In this document: positions 7,407 through 19,400 of the stretch, one piece after another
Layout: every line of letters starts with the position of its first letter
How positions within the stretch are numbered: position 1 is the stretch's first letter
Assembly (NCBI GenBank): GCA_945867235.1
Contig: CAMBHS010000004.1
Span: 1 to 44,645, forward strand
Source: Akkermansia muciniphila
GTDB lineage: Bacteria > Verrucomicrobiota > Verrucomicrobiia > Limisphaerales > SXQI01
Reading direction: 5' to 3'
DNA length: 44,645 nucleotides
Made by a program: the position numbers and the translations under genes
Notes under the pieces: model-generated
The model's database searches: none
Told to the model about the DNA's origin: nothing
What the model saw: the letters and a program-made list of their open reading frames with translations, nothing else

Positions 7407-9386
7407 ATGAATCTCGTGGCGACTCAAGAATTGGCTCGCATCCAAAGCCTGCTTTTCCGGTTAAGGCAGCACGGGGATTCCCTGCAGGAATCTGGCGACC
7501 TAAAGGAGTTCCAGGAATTGGAGGCAGGCGTGGCGCAGGCTCTGGAGGCAGGAATCCGAAAAGGGGTAATCGCCGGTGATCTATCAGGAAAAGAATTGGA
7601 GGTGTGGCACCAATGGATTGATCGCAATAATACGGTGCAGGCCGCGATCCTTGAGGCGGATCGATTGGCAGTAATTCTTGATCACCCGAGATTGGCGGAA
7701 GCGGTGGGCGAATCTGTGGGTCATCTGGAACCGGAACCGATTCCCTGCGGAAAGAATCGCCACCTCGCCCGTGGAAAGGACCACGAAGTCACCCTGAACC
7801 AACTGAAAACATGGGTGACCGGACTCGAAAAAGCCCCTCGTCAATTATTGAACACGGTCGAGTTGGCAGACCGTCAAACCGGAACCTCACAGGATAAAAC
7901 CGGGATTGATAATTCGGAAAATTCCCGGGTTCAATATCAAGTGGAGTTACTGAAACAAAGGCTGAACACGGCGCAACGATTAATCGTGGAGCATGAGAGG
8001 CAATCGTCGGAGTTGCAACTTATCGAAGCCTTGGTTGATGGTGAAAACCCATCGGCAGCCCAAATCAGGCTGGACGCAATGCCGAAAATTTTCAGCGATT
8101 TGGATTACAAAGCATGCTTCGTAAAAATCGATGACAAACAAAGCGTTCTTGAGGATCAGGTCGCGACATTGAGGAGGCACAAACATGATTTGGAAATCTT
8201 GTGTGGTCAGATTTCCCGAGGCGGACTTGCACTGCATTTGATACCGCCATTTGCCCAACAGGCTCAATCGCGGATTACAGTGACAGCGGCGGCGGCGGCG
8301 ATTTCAAGAGGAGAAGCCCACATCGAAGGTTGGCCGGATAGCGAAATAAAGAATCGATTAATGCCCGAGGTCATGCACCTGCGGGTGCGATTGGATGAAT
8401 TTAATGGCAAATGGGGTGCAAAACTCAAACGTGCGATTCGCGGATCACTTTACGGATGGCTGGCATTGGTGGTGTCGGCTTGCAGCCTTGCGTATGTTGG
8501 CGAGGTTTTGGAGAGAAAAGAAATCGAGCGAGGGGTTTTAGAGAGAAATCAATGGATTGAATCCGAGGAGAAGGAGGCTCAACGCATCAGTGCGGTTGCA
8601 AAAGCAGCCATCGACGAAAAGGAACGAAAATTTCTAGCCGGATTGGGCATTGCTCAGAATCCCAAAGCCGGCACGTCTGCCTCCGTTGGAGGGACAGGTT
8701 CTGTGCAGATTCCCGTGAAATGGATTCCAAACGGACAGTTCCTCATGGGGAGTTCGATCGAAGAAAAGTGGCGACGCGACAATGAAACCCAACATGAAGT
8801 GATTTTGAGCAGGGGCTTTTTCATGGCGGAAACGGAATGCACCCAGGCCCAATGGATTGACGTCATGGGAACTAATCCGAGCACGACCCAAGGAGGGGAT
8901 CTCCCCGTGACAAATGTGAGTTGGGAACACGCTCAGGATTTTTGTCGAAAATTAACAGTGCTGCACCAAAAAGCCGGAGCTTTCTCCCAGGAAGGTCAGT
9001 GGGAATTACCGACAGAGGCGCAATGGGAATACGCTTGCCGTGCGGGAAACTCAGGAGCGTTTTCCGGACCCTTGGAGACCACAGGATGGTTTGGGGATAA
9101 TTCTGAGAAGGAAAGCCATCCCGTTCGGACAAAACAGGCGAACGCTTGGGGTTTGAATGATATGCACGGCAACGTGTGGGAATTTTGCGCCGACCGTTAT
9201 GGCTCCTATTCTCCAGAGTTAGAAACGGATCCGACAGGATTGAAATGGGGATCGCTGCGCGTCCTGCGAGGAGGCAGTTGGTATGGAGAAGCCGCTTTTT
9301 GCCGATCCGCTTACAGGGAGAGTATCAATCCGACTCACAGTAACTATGTGATCGGGTTTCGTCCGGTGCTCGTGCTTAAGAAGTGA
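7407..9386 (+). CDS. One-TM protein with cytoplasmic coiled-coil region and C-terminal SUMF1 (FGE-sulfatase-like) domain
   Basis: The 659-aa protein has three parts. Residues 1-340 are helical and charged, with coiled-coil-like segments and no recognised domain. One membrane helix follows (about 347-363, 'GWLALVVSACSLAYVGEV'); basic residues just before it suggest N-in topology, so the C-terminal part is outside. Residues about 432-656 are a SUMF1/FGE-sulfatase domain: 'WIPNGQFLMGS', 'TECTQAQW', 'PVTNVSWEHA', 'ELPTEAQWEYACRAG', 'NDMHGNVWEF', 'LRGGSWYG' and a final 'GFRPVL'. Near the C-terminus only one Cys ('FCRSAYR') is visible where true formylglycine-generating enzymes have a copper-binding Cys pair, so formylglycine synthesis is unlikely and a binding or sensing role is more plausible. 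It is co-transcribed with the 114-aa gene (5-bp gap). Confidence 0.8.
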   Translation: MNLVATQELARIQSLLFRLRQHGDSLQESGDLKEFQELEAGVAQALEAGIRKGVIAGDLSGKELEVWHQWIDRNNTVQAAILEADRLAVILDHPRLAEAVGESVGHLEPEPIPCGKNRHLARGKDHEVTLNQLKTWVTGLEKAPRQLLNTVELADRQTGTSQDKTGIDNSENSRVQYQVELLKQRLNTAQRLIVEHERQSSELQLIEALVDGENPSAAQIRLDAMPKIFSDLDYKACFVKIDDKQSVLEDQVATLRRHKHDLEILCGQISRGGLALHLIPPFAQQAQSRITVTAAAAAISRGEAHIEGWPDSEIKNRLMPEVMHLRVRLDEFNGKWGAKLKRAIRGSLYGWLALVVSACSLAYVGEVLERKEIERGVLERNQWIESEEKEAQRISAVAKAAIDEKERKFLAGLGIAQNPKAGTSASVGGTGSVQIPVKWIPNGQFLMGSSIEEKWRRDNETQHEVILSRGFFMAETECTQAQWIDVMGTNPSTTQGGDLPVTNVSWEHAQDFCRKLTVLHQKAGAFSQEGQWELPTEAQWEYACRAGNSGAFSGPLETTGWFGDNSEKESHPVRTKQANAWGLNDMHGNVWEFCADRYGSYSPELETDPTGLKWGSLRVLRGGSWYGEAAFCRSAYRESINPTHSNYVIGFRPVLVLKK

Positions 9387-9410
9387 GGGAGTGAACCGCA
9401 AGAGTGTCCA

Positions 9411-10238
9411 TTACTGATTGTATCTTAATTCAGGATCCCAATATTTCACGTTGACCAGACTGCCATTGGCAGGGGGATTGATGTCCTTATCTTTCCTAGC
9501 TTCGGCATGGGAGTCGGCGAATACCACAACGCCGCGAGTGTTAAGCGCATTTTTTCCACGTACTTTCGTGTTTCCATGACGTGTGGCGATCCCTTCGAAA
9601 GCCGTATTGGAGCCGTCCATGACGGAAGCTGGCCACCAGAGACTCATGCTGTAATAGCCCTCGGAATCGCCAATCATCATGTTTTGCACGGGAATTTTGA
9701 TGTTCGTGCGTCTGAATCGACCCGGATTGATGATACCACCCGGACCCGAGGCGATACCCCGAGCATAGGGAGGGTCTGAAAAAAGAAAGAAGGAATTGCA
9801 TCCGTAGCCCACTCGATCCCCCGCGTAAACAGCCGGACTCCAACTCCATTTGAAATTAGGAAAATATTGACTGCGACTTTTGACAAGCACAGGACAGTGG
9901 AAAATATTGGAATTTCCTTTCGAATAGGGAGTCAAGTAATTGCCCCACCAATCATCGGCTGCCGGAAGCTTCGTCGGCATCATCAGTCGATGACCGGGGA
10001 AATAATCGCTGTTGTCGTCCGTGTAGAATTGCACCAAATAACCGATCTGCTTCAAATTATTGAGGCAATAGACCATTTTAGCCTTATCTTTGGCTTTCCC
10101 GAGAACTGGAAGCAACATGCCAGCCAGAATTGCAATAATTGCGATAACAACAAGCAGCTCTATCAATGTGAAAGCTTGGCGAAATTGTCGATGTTTGGAG
10201 CTTCGGACAAATGCAGGCACGGGCTGGGATTCACGCAC
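9411..10238 (-). CDS. Type II secretion/type IV pilin-like pseudopilin (H-X9-DG type)
   Basis: The protein carries a prepilin signal: a basic leader, then [19 protein letters not shown] with Glu at +5, followed by '[18 protein letters not shown]' and a C-terminal '[16 protein letters not shown]' like the H-X9-DG segment. The residue before Phe is Ala, not the usual Gly, a change also seen in other PVC pseudopilins. The frame is open back to a TTG at 10301, but I prefer the GTG at 10238: GGAG lies 6 bp before it and it gives a normal 22-residue leader and a 275-aa protein. It is not linked to any assembly genes, lies tail to tail with the SUMF1-domain gene and is a distant paralogue of the gene at 3987-4811. 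Confidence 0.83.
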   Translation of the reverse strand: MRESQPVPAFVRSSKHRQFRQAFTLIELLVVIAIIAILAGMLLPVLGKAKDKAKMVYCLNNLKQIGYLVQFYTDDNSDYFPGHRLMMPTKLPAADDWWGNYLTPYSKGNSNIFHCPVLVKSRSQYFPNFKWSWSPAVYAGDRVGYGCNSFFLFSDPPYARGIASGPGGIINPGRFRRTNIKIPVQNMMIGDSEGYYSMSLWWPASVMDGSNTAFEGIATRHGNTKVRGKNALNTRGVVVFADSHAEARKDKDINPPANGSLVNVKYWDPELRYNQ

Positions 10239-10437
10239 AAAAATCTCCAAGGTGTTCACGGGGTGCAAATATAGATAAAAACCCAACCAAAACAATTTCA
10301 AACTGAAATAAAATAAAATTCCACGCCACCCATCACCCCAGATGATCCATGGTAAGTTGTGCCTTTATTTTTTCCATCCCCAGCTGAATACTTGGACTTG
10401 AAATTGCTCACTTCTGAATTGAACACTGTAGATTCCT

Positions 10438-13400
10438 ATGCTTGATTGCTCGAAACGATGGTTTAGTTACCTAGCTGCGACTTTTTTGTTGATCCCCTGT
10501 TGGATGCAGGCTCAAGAACACGGGATACTGCGAGAGGTCTTCTCAGGGATCGGCGGTGGGGGCGTCGGGGATCTCACGAACAGCCCAGCGTTTCCCAGTA
10601 GCCCGACGACAACGAGCATCGTGGTGACGGGGTTTGAAGCTCCGACGAATGTGGAGGACAACTATGGTCAACGGATGCGGGGCTATATCACTCCGCCAGT
10701 CACTGGGAAATACACGTTTTGGATCGCGAGCGATGACGGCAGCAGTCTTTACCTGAGCACCGATTCGGACCCGGTGAATTGTCGATTGATTTCTTGGGTC
10801 AGCGGCTGGACCAGTTCGCGGGAATGGACACGGGAAGGCAACCAACAATCCGCACCCATCACCCTAACGGCGGGCGACAATTATTATATCGAGGCGTTGC
10901 AGAAAGAAGGCGGCGGCGGGGATAACTTAGCCGTGCGCTGGCTAAGGCCGGACGGGAAGGATGAGGGTCCGATTCCAAATGAATACCTTCTGCCTTTTGG
11001 CACATCGTTCACTCCACCCCTGATTGTGGAACAGCCCACCAACACCACCGTGGTGGAAGGTCAGAACGCGAGCTTCACTGTGAAGGTCAAGAACCTGGAT
11101 AGTTTGGCATACACGTGGAGCCGAGGTGGGGTTGTGATCCCGGGAGCAAAATCGCGTACTTACACGTTTGGACCCGTGACGTTGGATGACAACAACGCAA
11201 CCTTTAGTGTTTCGATGACGAACCGGTTGGGGGCAGCGAATTCGGTGACGGCAAAGTTGACGGTGACCCCCGATGTCACTGCGCCGGTGCTGTTATCTGG
11301 GGTGAACCTGGGTGCCAGCGGGTTGGAGCTTGTGTTCAGCGAATCGCTTTCTGCGGCGAGCCTAGCGAAACTGAGCAACTTCCAGATCAGCGGCGAGGTG
11401 GCGGTGATCGCGGCCACCTTTGGTGCGGACACAAAAACGGTGGTGCTCACAACCACCCCGATGGTTTTCGGGTCCAGCTACACCATCACGGTGGCGGGGT
11501 TGCAGGATCGTGCCCGGACGCCGAACACGATGTCCTCCCCGGGATCTTTGACCCTGTTGATTTTAGAATTTGTGTCGCAGACGATCGGTGCCCCTATCAC
11601 AGGCATGATTGAGCGAGTCGCTACAGGTGCCTACAACGTGTCGGGTGCGGGGAGCGATATCGGAGGTGGCACCGATCAGTTTCAGTTTGCGTGGGCAAAG
11701 CGCACGAATAATTTTGATCTTCAAGTCCGAGTGGATCGCGTCACGATGACCGACCCGTTTGTGCAAGCTGGGCTGATGGCCCGGGTCGGTCTCGAAGGCA
11801 ACGCGGCATTCGCGGGCATCTTCGGGGCGTCACCTCAAGTGGGATCATTCTTCGAGAGCAGGGCCTCTCTCGCAGGGACTGCCATCACCACGGCACCCGT
11901 GGGAGGATTTCCCGTTAATTATCCCCAGACATGGCTGCGTTTACGCCGAGTTGGGTCGGTGTTCACCGGATTCGGTAGCCTAGATGGCAAGACTTGGGTG
12001 CAACTTGGAACCGCAACCATCACCTCGCCCACCGTCATGTATGTAGGGCTGGCAGTGACTTCGGGCAAGCCACAGCAAGTCGCCATCGCTCAACTGCGCG
12101 ACTATGGGAGCACAGTATCCACGCTGGTCGGAACCTACACCCCTCGAGGTGAACCGATCGGGCCCAGTAATCGCCGGACTGGACTGATCTTTTCGGAGAT
12201 TATGTATCACCCGAAAAATCCGGTAGGAATCTTGAACCGGCTCGAATATATCGAGATTTACAACGCGGACTCGATATTTGAAGACCTCGGAGGGTCCACC
12301 CTCTCAGGAGGGATCAGCTACACGTTCCCACCCTTATTTCGATTGGAAGCCGGAGAGTGCGTCGTGATCGCCGCAGACCCCGCTGCGATTCGTTCCGTGT
12401 ACAGCATCACGAACGTGGTGGGGCCATTCACAGGGAGCCTCAATGCTTCGGGAGACACGCTTGTTTTTTCAGACACCCAAGGTGCCATCAAGCTCGAGAT
12501 GACCTACTCCCCACGCTCCCCGTGGCCCATCGCAGCCGATGGCACGGGCCATTCCCTGACCCTGAACCGGCCTAGCTACGGAGAAAACGATCCCCGGGCT
12601 TGGGGCTTGAGTGCCAGAGTCGGAGGCTCGCCTGGCGTCGCTGACGTGCTTTTGAACACGGCTCCGAACACCGTGATGATTAACGAATTTCTCGCTCATA
12701 CAGACGACCCCGTGTTCGACTTTATCGAGCTCTACAACCGTAGCACGACAGCGGTTGATCTCAGCGGTTGGTTTCTTACCGATACCACCCGATCCAACCT
12801 TTTCACCATCCCAGCAGGGACGGTTCTGAATGGACGTGCGTTTATTTCCTGGGATCAAAACCAATTGGGATTCAGCCTAAGCGCGGCAGGAGAGCGGATC
12901 TACCTGATCAGTGCGGATGGCTTGCAAGTATTGGATGCCATCGAATTTGGCGGTCAGGAAAATGGTGTCGCCTCCGGTCGGTCACCCGATGGGTCTGACA
13001 CCATTCGACGGCTCACCTCCCCTACCCCGAAGGTCGCCAACGCCGCGTGGAAAGTGGAAACCGTGGTCATCAACGAACTGATGTATGACCCCATCACTGG
13101 ACTGGAGGAGGATGAATACGTGGAGCTTTACAACCGAGGAACCACAGCGGTCAACCTCGCGGGGTGGAGGTTCAACGAAGGCATCGAGTTTGACTTCCCC
13201 GAGGGAACCCTTCTCGCGGGTGGAGGCTACCTCGTGGTAGCGAAGAACAAAACACAGCTCCTCAAGAACTACCCCCAACTGAATGACTCGAATACAGTCG
13301 GAGACTTTTCGGGCAAGCTAAACAATTCGACGGATCGCCTCGTCCTGACCAAGCCGGACGCCATCGTGAGCACGAATTCATTTGGAGAATTGGAAACAAA

Positions 13401-16400
13401 CACCATCCATATCGCTGTCGCCGACATGGTTTACTGGAGCGACGGTCGCTGGGGTCGCTACGCCGGCGGAGGTGGATCAAGCCTCGAACTGATCGACTCG
13501 CATTCTGACGGTCTGCGAGCCGCGAACTGGGCGGATTCGGATGAGACCAAAAAATCGACATGGTCCACGGTTACTGTCACCGGAGTGCTCGATCATGGCA
13601 TGGGTGGGTATAATCCGGACCGTCTGCACATCCTCCTGCAAGGGAACGCCGGGGAACTGCTTGTGGACGACGTGGAAGTCGTGACAGGAATCACCGATGT
13701 GATGAATAATGGTGGGTTTGAAACAGGAGCAGGCCAAGCCGCTACGAGCTGGGTTTTTAATGGCAACCATAGCCTATCAGGAGCTGATTCGACGGGTGCT
13801 GCCACAGGACTTCGCTGCCTGCACGTGCGAGGACAAGGGGATGGGGATCCAGGAATCAACAGCATCCGGGCGGTATTAAAAACGGGATTGAACGCGGGCG
13901 CAACCGCGACCATTCGAGCAAAAGTCCGGTGGCTATGCGGCACACGCGAGGTCCTGTTCAAACTGCGCGGGGGTTGGCTGGAACTGGCCGCACGAATTCC
14001 AATCCCATCGAACCTAGGCACCCCAGGTTTGGTCAACAGCCGAGCCGTAGCGAATACAGGTCCTGCCGTTTACGACGTGACCCATTCCCCAGCATTGCCG
14101 ATCGTCAACCAAGCCGTCGTCGTGACGTGCCGCGTGTCAGACCCAGACGGTCTGACCACCCTCAGTCTCCGTTACCGAATCGAGCCAGCCACCACCTTGA
14201 CCACCGTCACGATGCGCGATGACGGCAACAGTGGAGACGCCGTCGCGGGTGATGGAACCTATTCAGGCACGATCACCGGACGAGCCGCCGGAACCTCGAT
14301 CGCCTTCAAAATCGTAGCCACCGATGGCGCAGGAATCCAGATGAGCACCACCTTCCCGGGTGCCAATCTGATGCCGGTCGGACAACCCTCCTCCGAGGCT
14401 TATATTCGTTGGGGCGACACGATCCCTTGGGGCAACTTTGCGCACTACCACCTCTGGAACTCTCAAGGCAGCGAAGCCTTGAGAGCCAACGCTCTGAATA
14501 ACACCTACCGCGATGCCACCCTCGTTTACGGAACCTCGCGCGTTCTCTACAATGTCGGATTCCGAGACAAGGGCAGCCCTTATCATGGGGGTGGGGGTAG
14601 TTTTTCAGTGGTGAATGGAAAGGAAGAACCCCTCCTAGGCGTGACGGAACGTGTCTTCCGAAGCACAGGCAACGGGGGCGCGGAATCTACGGGTCTTCGC
14701 AACCAAATGAGCATGTGGATCGGCCGCCAGATGGGGATCCCTTACCTTCACTCTCACTACATGCAGTTGTTTCGCAACGGAGGACAGGTTTACAACATCT
14801 CGCAGGATGAAGAGTTTCCCAACGGCGACTTTGTGCAGAGTTGGTATCCCTCACCCGAAGAAGGCGATCTTTACAAAATAGCGATCTGGTTTGAGTTCAA
14901 CGATGATAACTCAGGGTTCGGAGGAGCCGGAGCGACCCTCCAAGAATTCAGGACTACGGGTAACGCCTTTAAACTCGCACGCTACCGGTTTAACTGGCAA
15001 ACGCGCGGCTACCAAGGAACCGTCAATAATTACTCCAACATTTTCAACTTGGTGAAAGCCGTCAATGACCAGACCCCAGCGTTCGCCGCGAACCTGCTCA
15101 ACCAAGCCGACATCAACGAATGGATGCATGTGTTCGCCTTCAACCGCCTTCTGGGAAACTGGGATGCGTGGACCCTGGGCGGCTCACAAAACATGTATGC
15201 CTACAAACTGCCCGGAAACACTTGGAAACTGGTTCCTTGGGACATCGATTTCACGTTGGGTGATGGGGGTGGCGTGAGTGACGCGATCATCCAGGGCGAC
15301 CGCCTTCATGATACCCCAATCTTTCGACGGATGATCTGGCGCGCCTACCAGAGGGCCTCCAAGTTCGCACTCGACCCCGCCCGTTACACCGAGGTAATCG
15401 ACGCTCGCCGGAGTAGCTTGGTGAAAAACAACATCGGCCTTACACCGCCCAATGTCGTTTCTGCATACATGGTAGGGCGCAAAGCGTTTATCGATGGGCA
15501 AGTTAAGGCCAACGACGTCGCTCAATTCAGCATCACCAGCAATGCCGGGGGCAACTACAACTCCACCACGTCCAGCACCACCATCACAGGTAAGGCACCC
15601 TTTGCAGTAGTAAATGTTGAGGTCAACGGCATCCCCTACCCTGCCACATGGACCGATCAGAACACCTTTTCCACGGTCGTCCCACTCACCGGATCCACCA
15701 ACATCCTCACGATCGCAGGCGTGGATGCCACCGGTGCGACCCTCGCGGGCACCGCAAAAACGATCACGGTCAAGTATTCAGGCGCCGTGCAACGCGTGCA
15801 GGATTACGTGATGATCAACGAGATCCAATACAACCCCGTCGCGACCCAAGGCTCGTTCCTCGAGTTATTCAACCGGTCCACTTCCACGGCCTTTGACCTC
15901 TCGGGTTGCCGATTGGATGGGGTCGGCTATACCTTTCCCGAGGGATCCCTGATCCAACCTGGAGGCTACCTAATCCTTGCAAAGAATGCAGCCGCGTTCG
16001 GCCTCGCCTACGGCACGACGATTTTTGTTCATGGTGAGTTTCCAGGATCACTAGATGCCGATGGAGAAAGTCTAAAACTCATCAAACCCAACGGAAATTT
16101 GGGTGGCACCACCGATCTTCTCATCAGCGATGTCCGTTTCAACGACAATCTCCCTTGGGCCACTAATGCCGCCGGATTCGGACCGTCGCTGCAGTTGATC
16201 GATCCCCTGAGAGGAAGTTACCGCGTGGCCAACTGGGCCGCGACCCCGACCAACTCCACCAGTCTCGTCACTCCCGGCCAGATCAATAGGGGAGTGAAAC
16301 AAACTTTGGCCGTTTTCCCAGAGGTCTGGATCAACGAGGTTCTGCCCAACAATGTGACAGGACCGCTTGATAACACGGGCCAGAAGGAGCCATTCATTGA

Positions 16401-19400
16401 ACTTTACAACGCAAGCATCGGCACGGTCGATCTCTCGGCTCTTTACCTGACCGATAGCTATACGAATTTAACTCGTTGGCAGTTCCCATCCGGAACTGTC
16501 ATTGGTGCGAAACAATTCCTCGTGGTCTGGGTCGATGGGCAACCGGAGCAAACCACCACCAATGCGCTGCACGCCTCCTTCAGACTCAACGCGACCAACG
16601 CGTCCGTTGCCCTGACGCGTCTCCAAGGGATCGCCAACACGCCAGCTGTTCTCGATTATTTGGATTACAATCAAGTCGCCCCGGGACGAAGTTTTGGCAG
16701 CTCGCCCGATGGCGAACCTCGGAACCGTCGCTCCTTCTTCAATGTCACTGCTGCGGCAACCAACAACGCAGCCTTTCCGGAGATCGCGCTCACGATCAAC
16801 GAATTCATGGCTGGAAACACCAACACGTTGATCAACCCATCCACAGGAAAATACGACGATTGGTTCGAGCTTCACAACGCTGGCACCAACGAGGTGGACC
16901 TAACCAGCTACACCTTGACCTCGATTCTGACCAATGCCAGCCAGTTCACAATCCCTACCGGATACGTGCTTCAGCCGGGTGGGTTCCTGCTGGTATGGGC
17001 CGATAAGAACACCAAGGCCAATTCCCCCACCAACACCGATCTGCACGTCAACTTCAAGCTCTCCAAATCCGGCTCGCAAATTGGCCTATTCGCACCCGAT
17101 GGTCAACTGGTCGATAGCGTGACATTTGGCGAACAAATCAGCAATATCAGCATGGGACGATATCCTGATGGTGATGAAGGCTCGTTCGTGGCTTTCGAGC
17201 TGGCGACTCCGCGAGTTGCTAATCTTTTGGTCGGAGGAAATCGTCCTCCCGCCCTCGCCCCGATCCCACCCCAAACGATAGACGAACAAAATCTGTTAAG
17301 GTTTGAAGTGACTGGAATCGATGCAGACCTTGATCAAACGCTCACATACAGTCTGGGGATTGATGCCCCTCCAGGCATGGAAATTGGAGCGAAGTCTGGA
17401 TTATGCACATGGACTCCGACCGAAGCTCAAGGACCAGGTTTTTACACGGTCACGATCCGAGTGAATGACAACGGCGTTCCGGGACGAGCGGTCAGCCAGC
17501 GCACTACGGTCACCGTTCGCGAAAGCAACCGGCCGCCCAGCATTAACCCCTCGGCAGACCAGACGATTGGTGAAGGAACGAGCCTCGCATTTTTGATAGA
17601 AGGAACCGATGCTGACCTTCCTGCGAACACTCTGAATTACGCTCTGGAACCAGGATTTCCTCTCGGTGTTACGATCAATGCGGCCTCAGGATTGGTGGAA
17701 TGGATCCCGACGGAAAACCAAGGCCCAGGGAATTACGAGCTAACCGTTCACGCATCCGATCAGGCAACACCACCCCTTTCGGTGAGTTCAAACATTAAAG
17801 TTCGGGTCAACGAAGTGAACACCGCGCCGACAATCGATCCGATTCCGACGCAAACCGTCACCGAAGGGAATACTTTGAATTTCATCGGACGGGCGACAGA
17901 TGCTGATCTTCCAGAACAATCGATTTTATTCTCCCTCGATCCTGGATTTCCGGCAGGTGCCAGCGTTCATCCTGTCACAGGAGCTTTTCTTTGGACTCCA
18001 AGAACGGAACAGGTTCCGAGCACCACCACGGTCACGCTTCGGGTGATTGACAATGGAACACCCCAACTTTCAAGCAGCCAGACATTTAGTTTGAGAGCGG
18101 TGAAACCGAATCGCGCACCGGTATTGGGAGATTTGTTAGATCAAACGATTGTTGAAGGAAGCCCATTCGTTTTGACGGTGTCAGCGACCGACCCCGACGA
18201 TCAACAAGGGCTGCGATTCAGTTTGGAGCCGAGTGCCCCAGTGGGTGCCACAATCGACGAAACTACAGGACAAATCTCATGGACACCCACAGAGGTTCAA
18301 GGTCCGTCCACGAATCGGATCACTGTTCGTGCAACCGATAATGGACTGCCGATCAAAAGCAATACCCAATCATTTACAGTGGTTGTCGCAGAGGTCAATC
18401 TATCACCTGTTCTCAACCTGATCACCAACCTGTCGGTTGTGGTTGGGCGCACATTGGCGCATCAGGCGGTTGCAGTGGATCCTGATTTACCATTGAACAA
18501 GCTTCAGTTTTCACTCGGGTTAGGATCACCTGCCGGATTAGCCATTGACGCAAATTCGGGCGTGCTCTCATGGACCCCCACCATGGCGCAAGCCCGGACA
18601 ACAAATAACATCACGGTTCGAGTAACCGATGATGGTGTGCCGGCGAAGATCGCGAGCAGACCCTTTCAAATCATCGTCCAACCATCGACATCGTGGCAGA
18701 AAGTGGTGGCGACTGGAACCTCCTCGAGTTCCAGTCTTTACATCTACCTTGACGCCAAAGGGGATGTTTATATAGATGATTTAAAAATCGTGGCAGGAAC
18801 AGATCCTGATGTGGGAGTAAACCAGTTGCAAAACGGAAACTTTGAGTCGGTGCTATCAGGTCCATGGAATCTTTCTCCCAATCTAACAGGTTCAGCCTTG
18901 GATAATACTCGGGCTTATTCGGGAACCAACAGCCTGCACATCGTGGCGTCGGCTGCGGGTACGACGCGAGCCTCCTCGATCTTTCAGGATATCCTCCCAA
19001 TACTCACTTCTGGAGCAACTTACACTTTGAGCTATTGGTTTTTGCCAAATACAAGCAGCGCAACCCTCACCATGAGACTGTCAGGCTCCGGCATCTCAAA
19101 CACGCAAAGTCTTTCTCCTCCCGCCAACAAATCGCCGGTAATGACCCCGGTTGCGGATCGCACCATCGCTGAACTTACTCCCTACTATTTTCTGAGTTCC
19201 GCTCAAGATGGAGATAACCCTCCGCAATCCCTCACATTTAGCTTAGATGCAGGCGCACCTGTGGGGTTAACGATTCAGCCATTGACAGGTTTGATTCAAT
19301 GGATTCCGACGGAGGCACAGGGATCCTCCACGAATACCGTGACGATTCGAGTTACTGATAGTGGGGTTCCCCCGTTGTCATCAACCACTTCATTCAAATT

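Noticed and set aside
12469-13770. Minus-strand open frames of up to 147 codons within the giant plus-strand gene
   Set aside because: The plus-strand frame encodes clear PA14, lamin-tail and CotH domains; the antisense translations have no domain or start signal.
17240-18690. Tandem DNA repeats suggesting a repeat array
   Set aside because: The periodicity is at the protein level (putative-Ig repeats of about 95 residues) with diverged DNA; it is not a CRISPR or satellite array.
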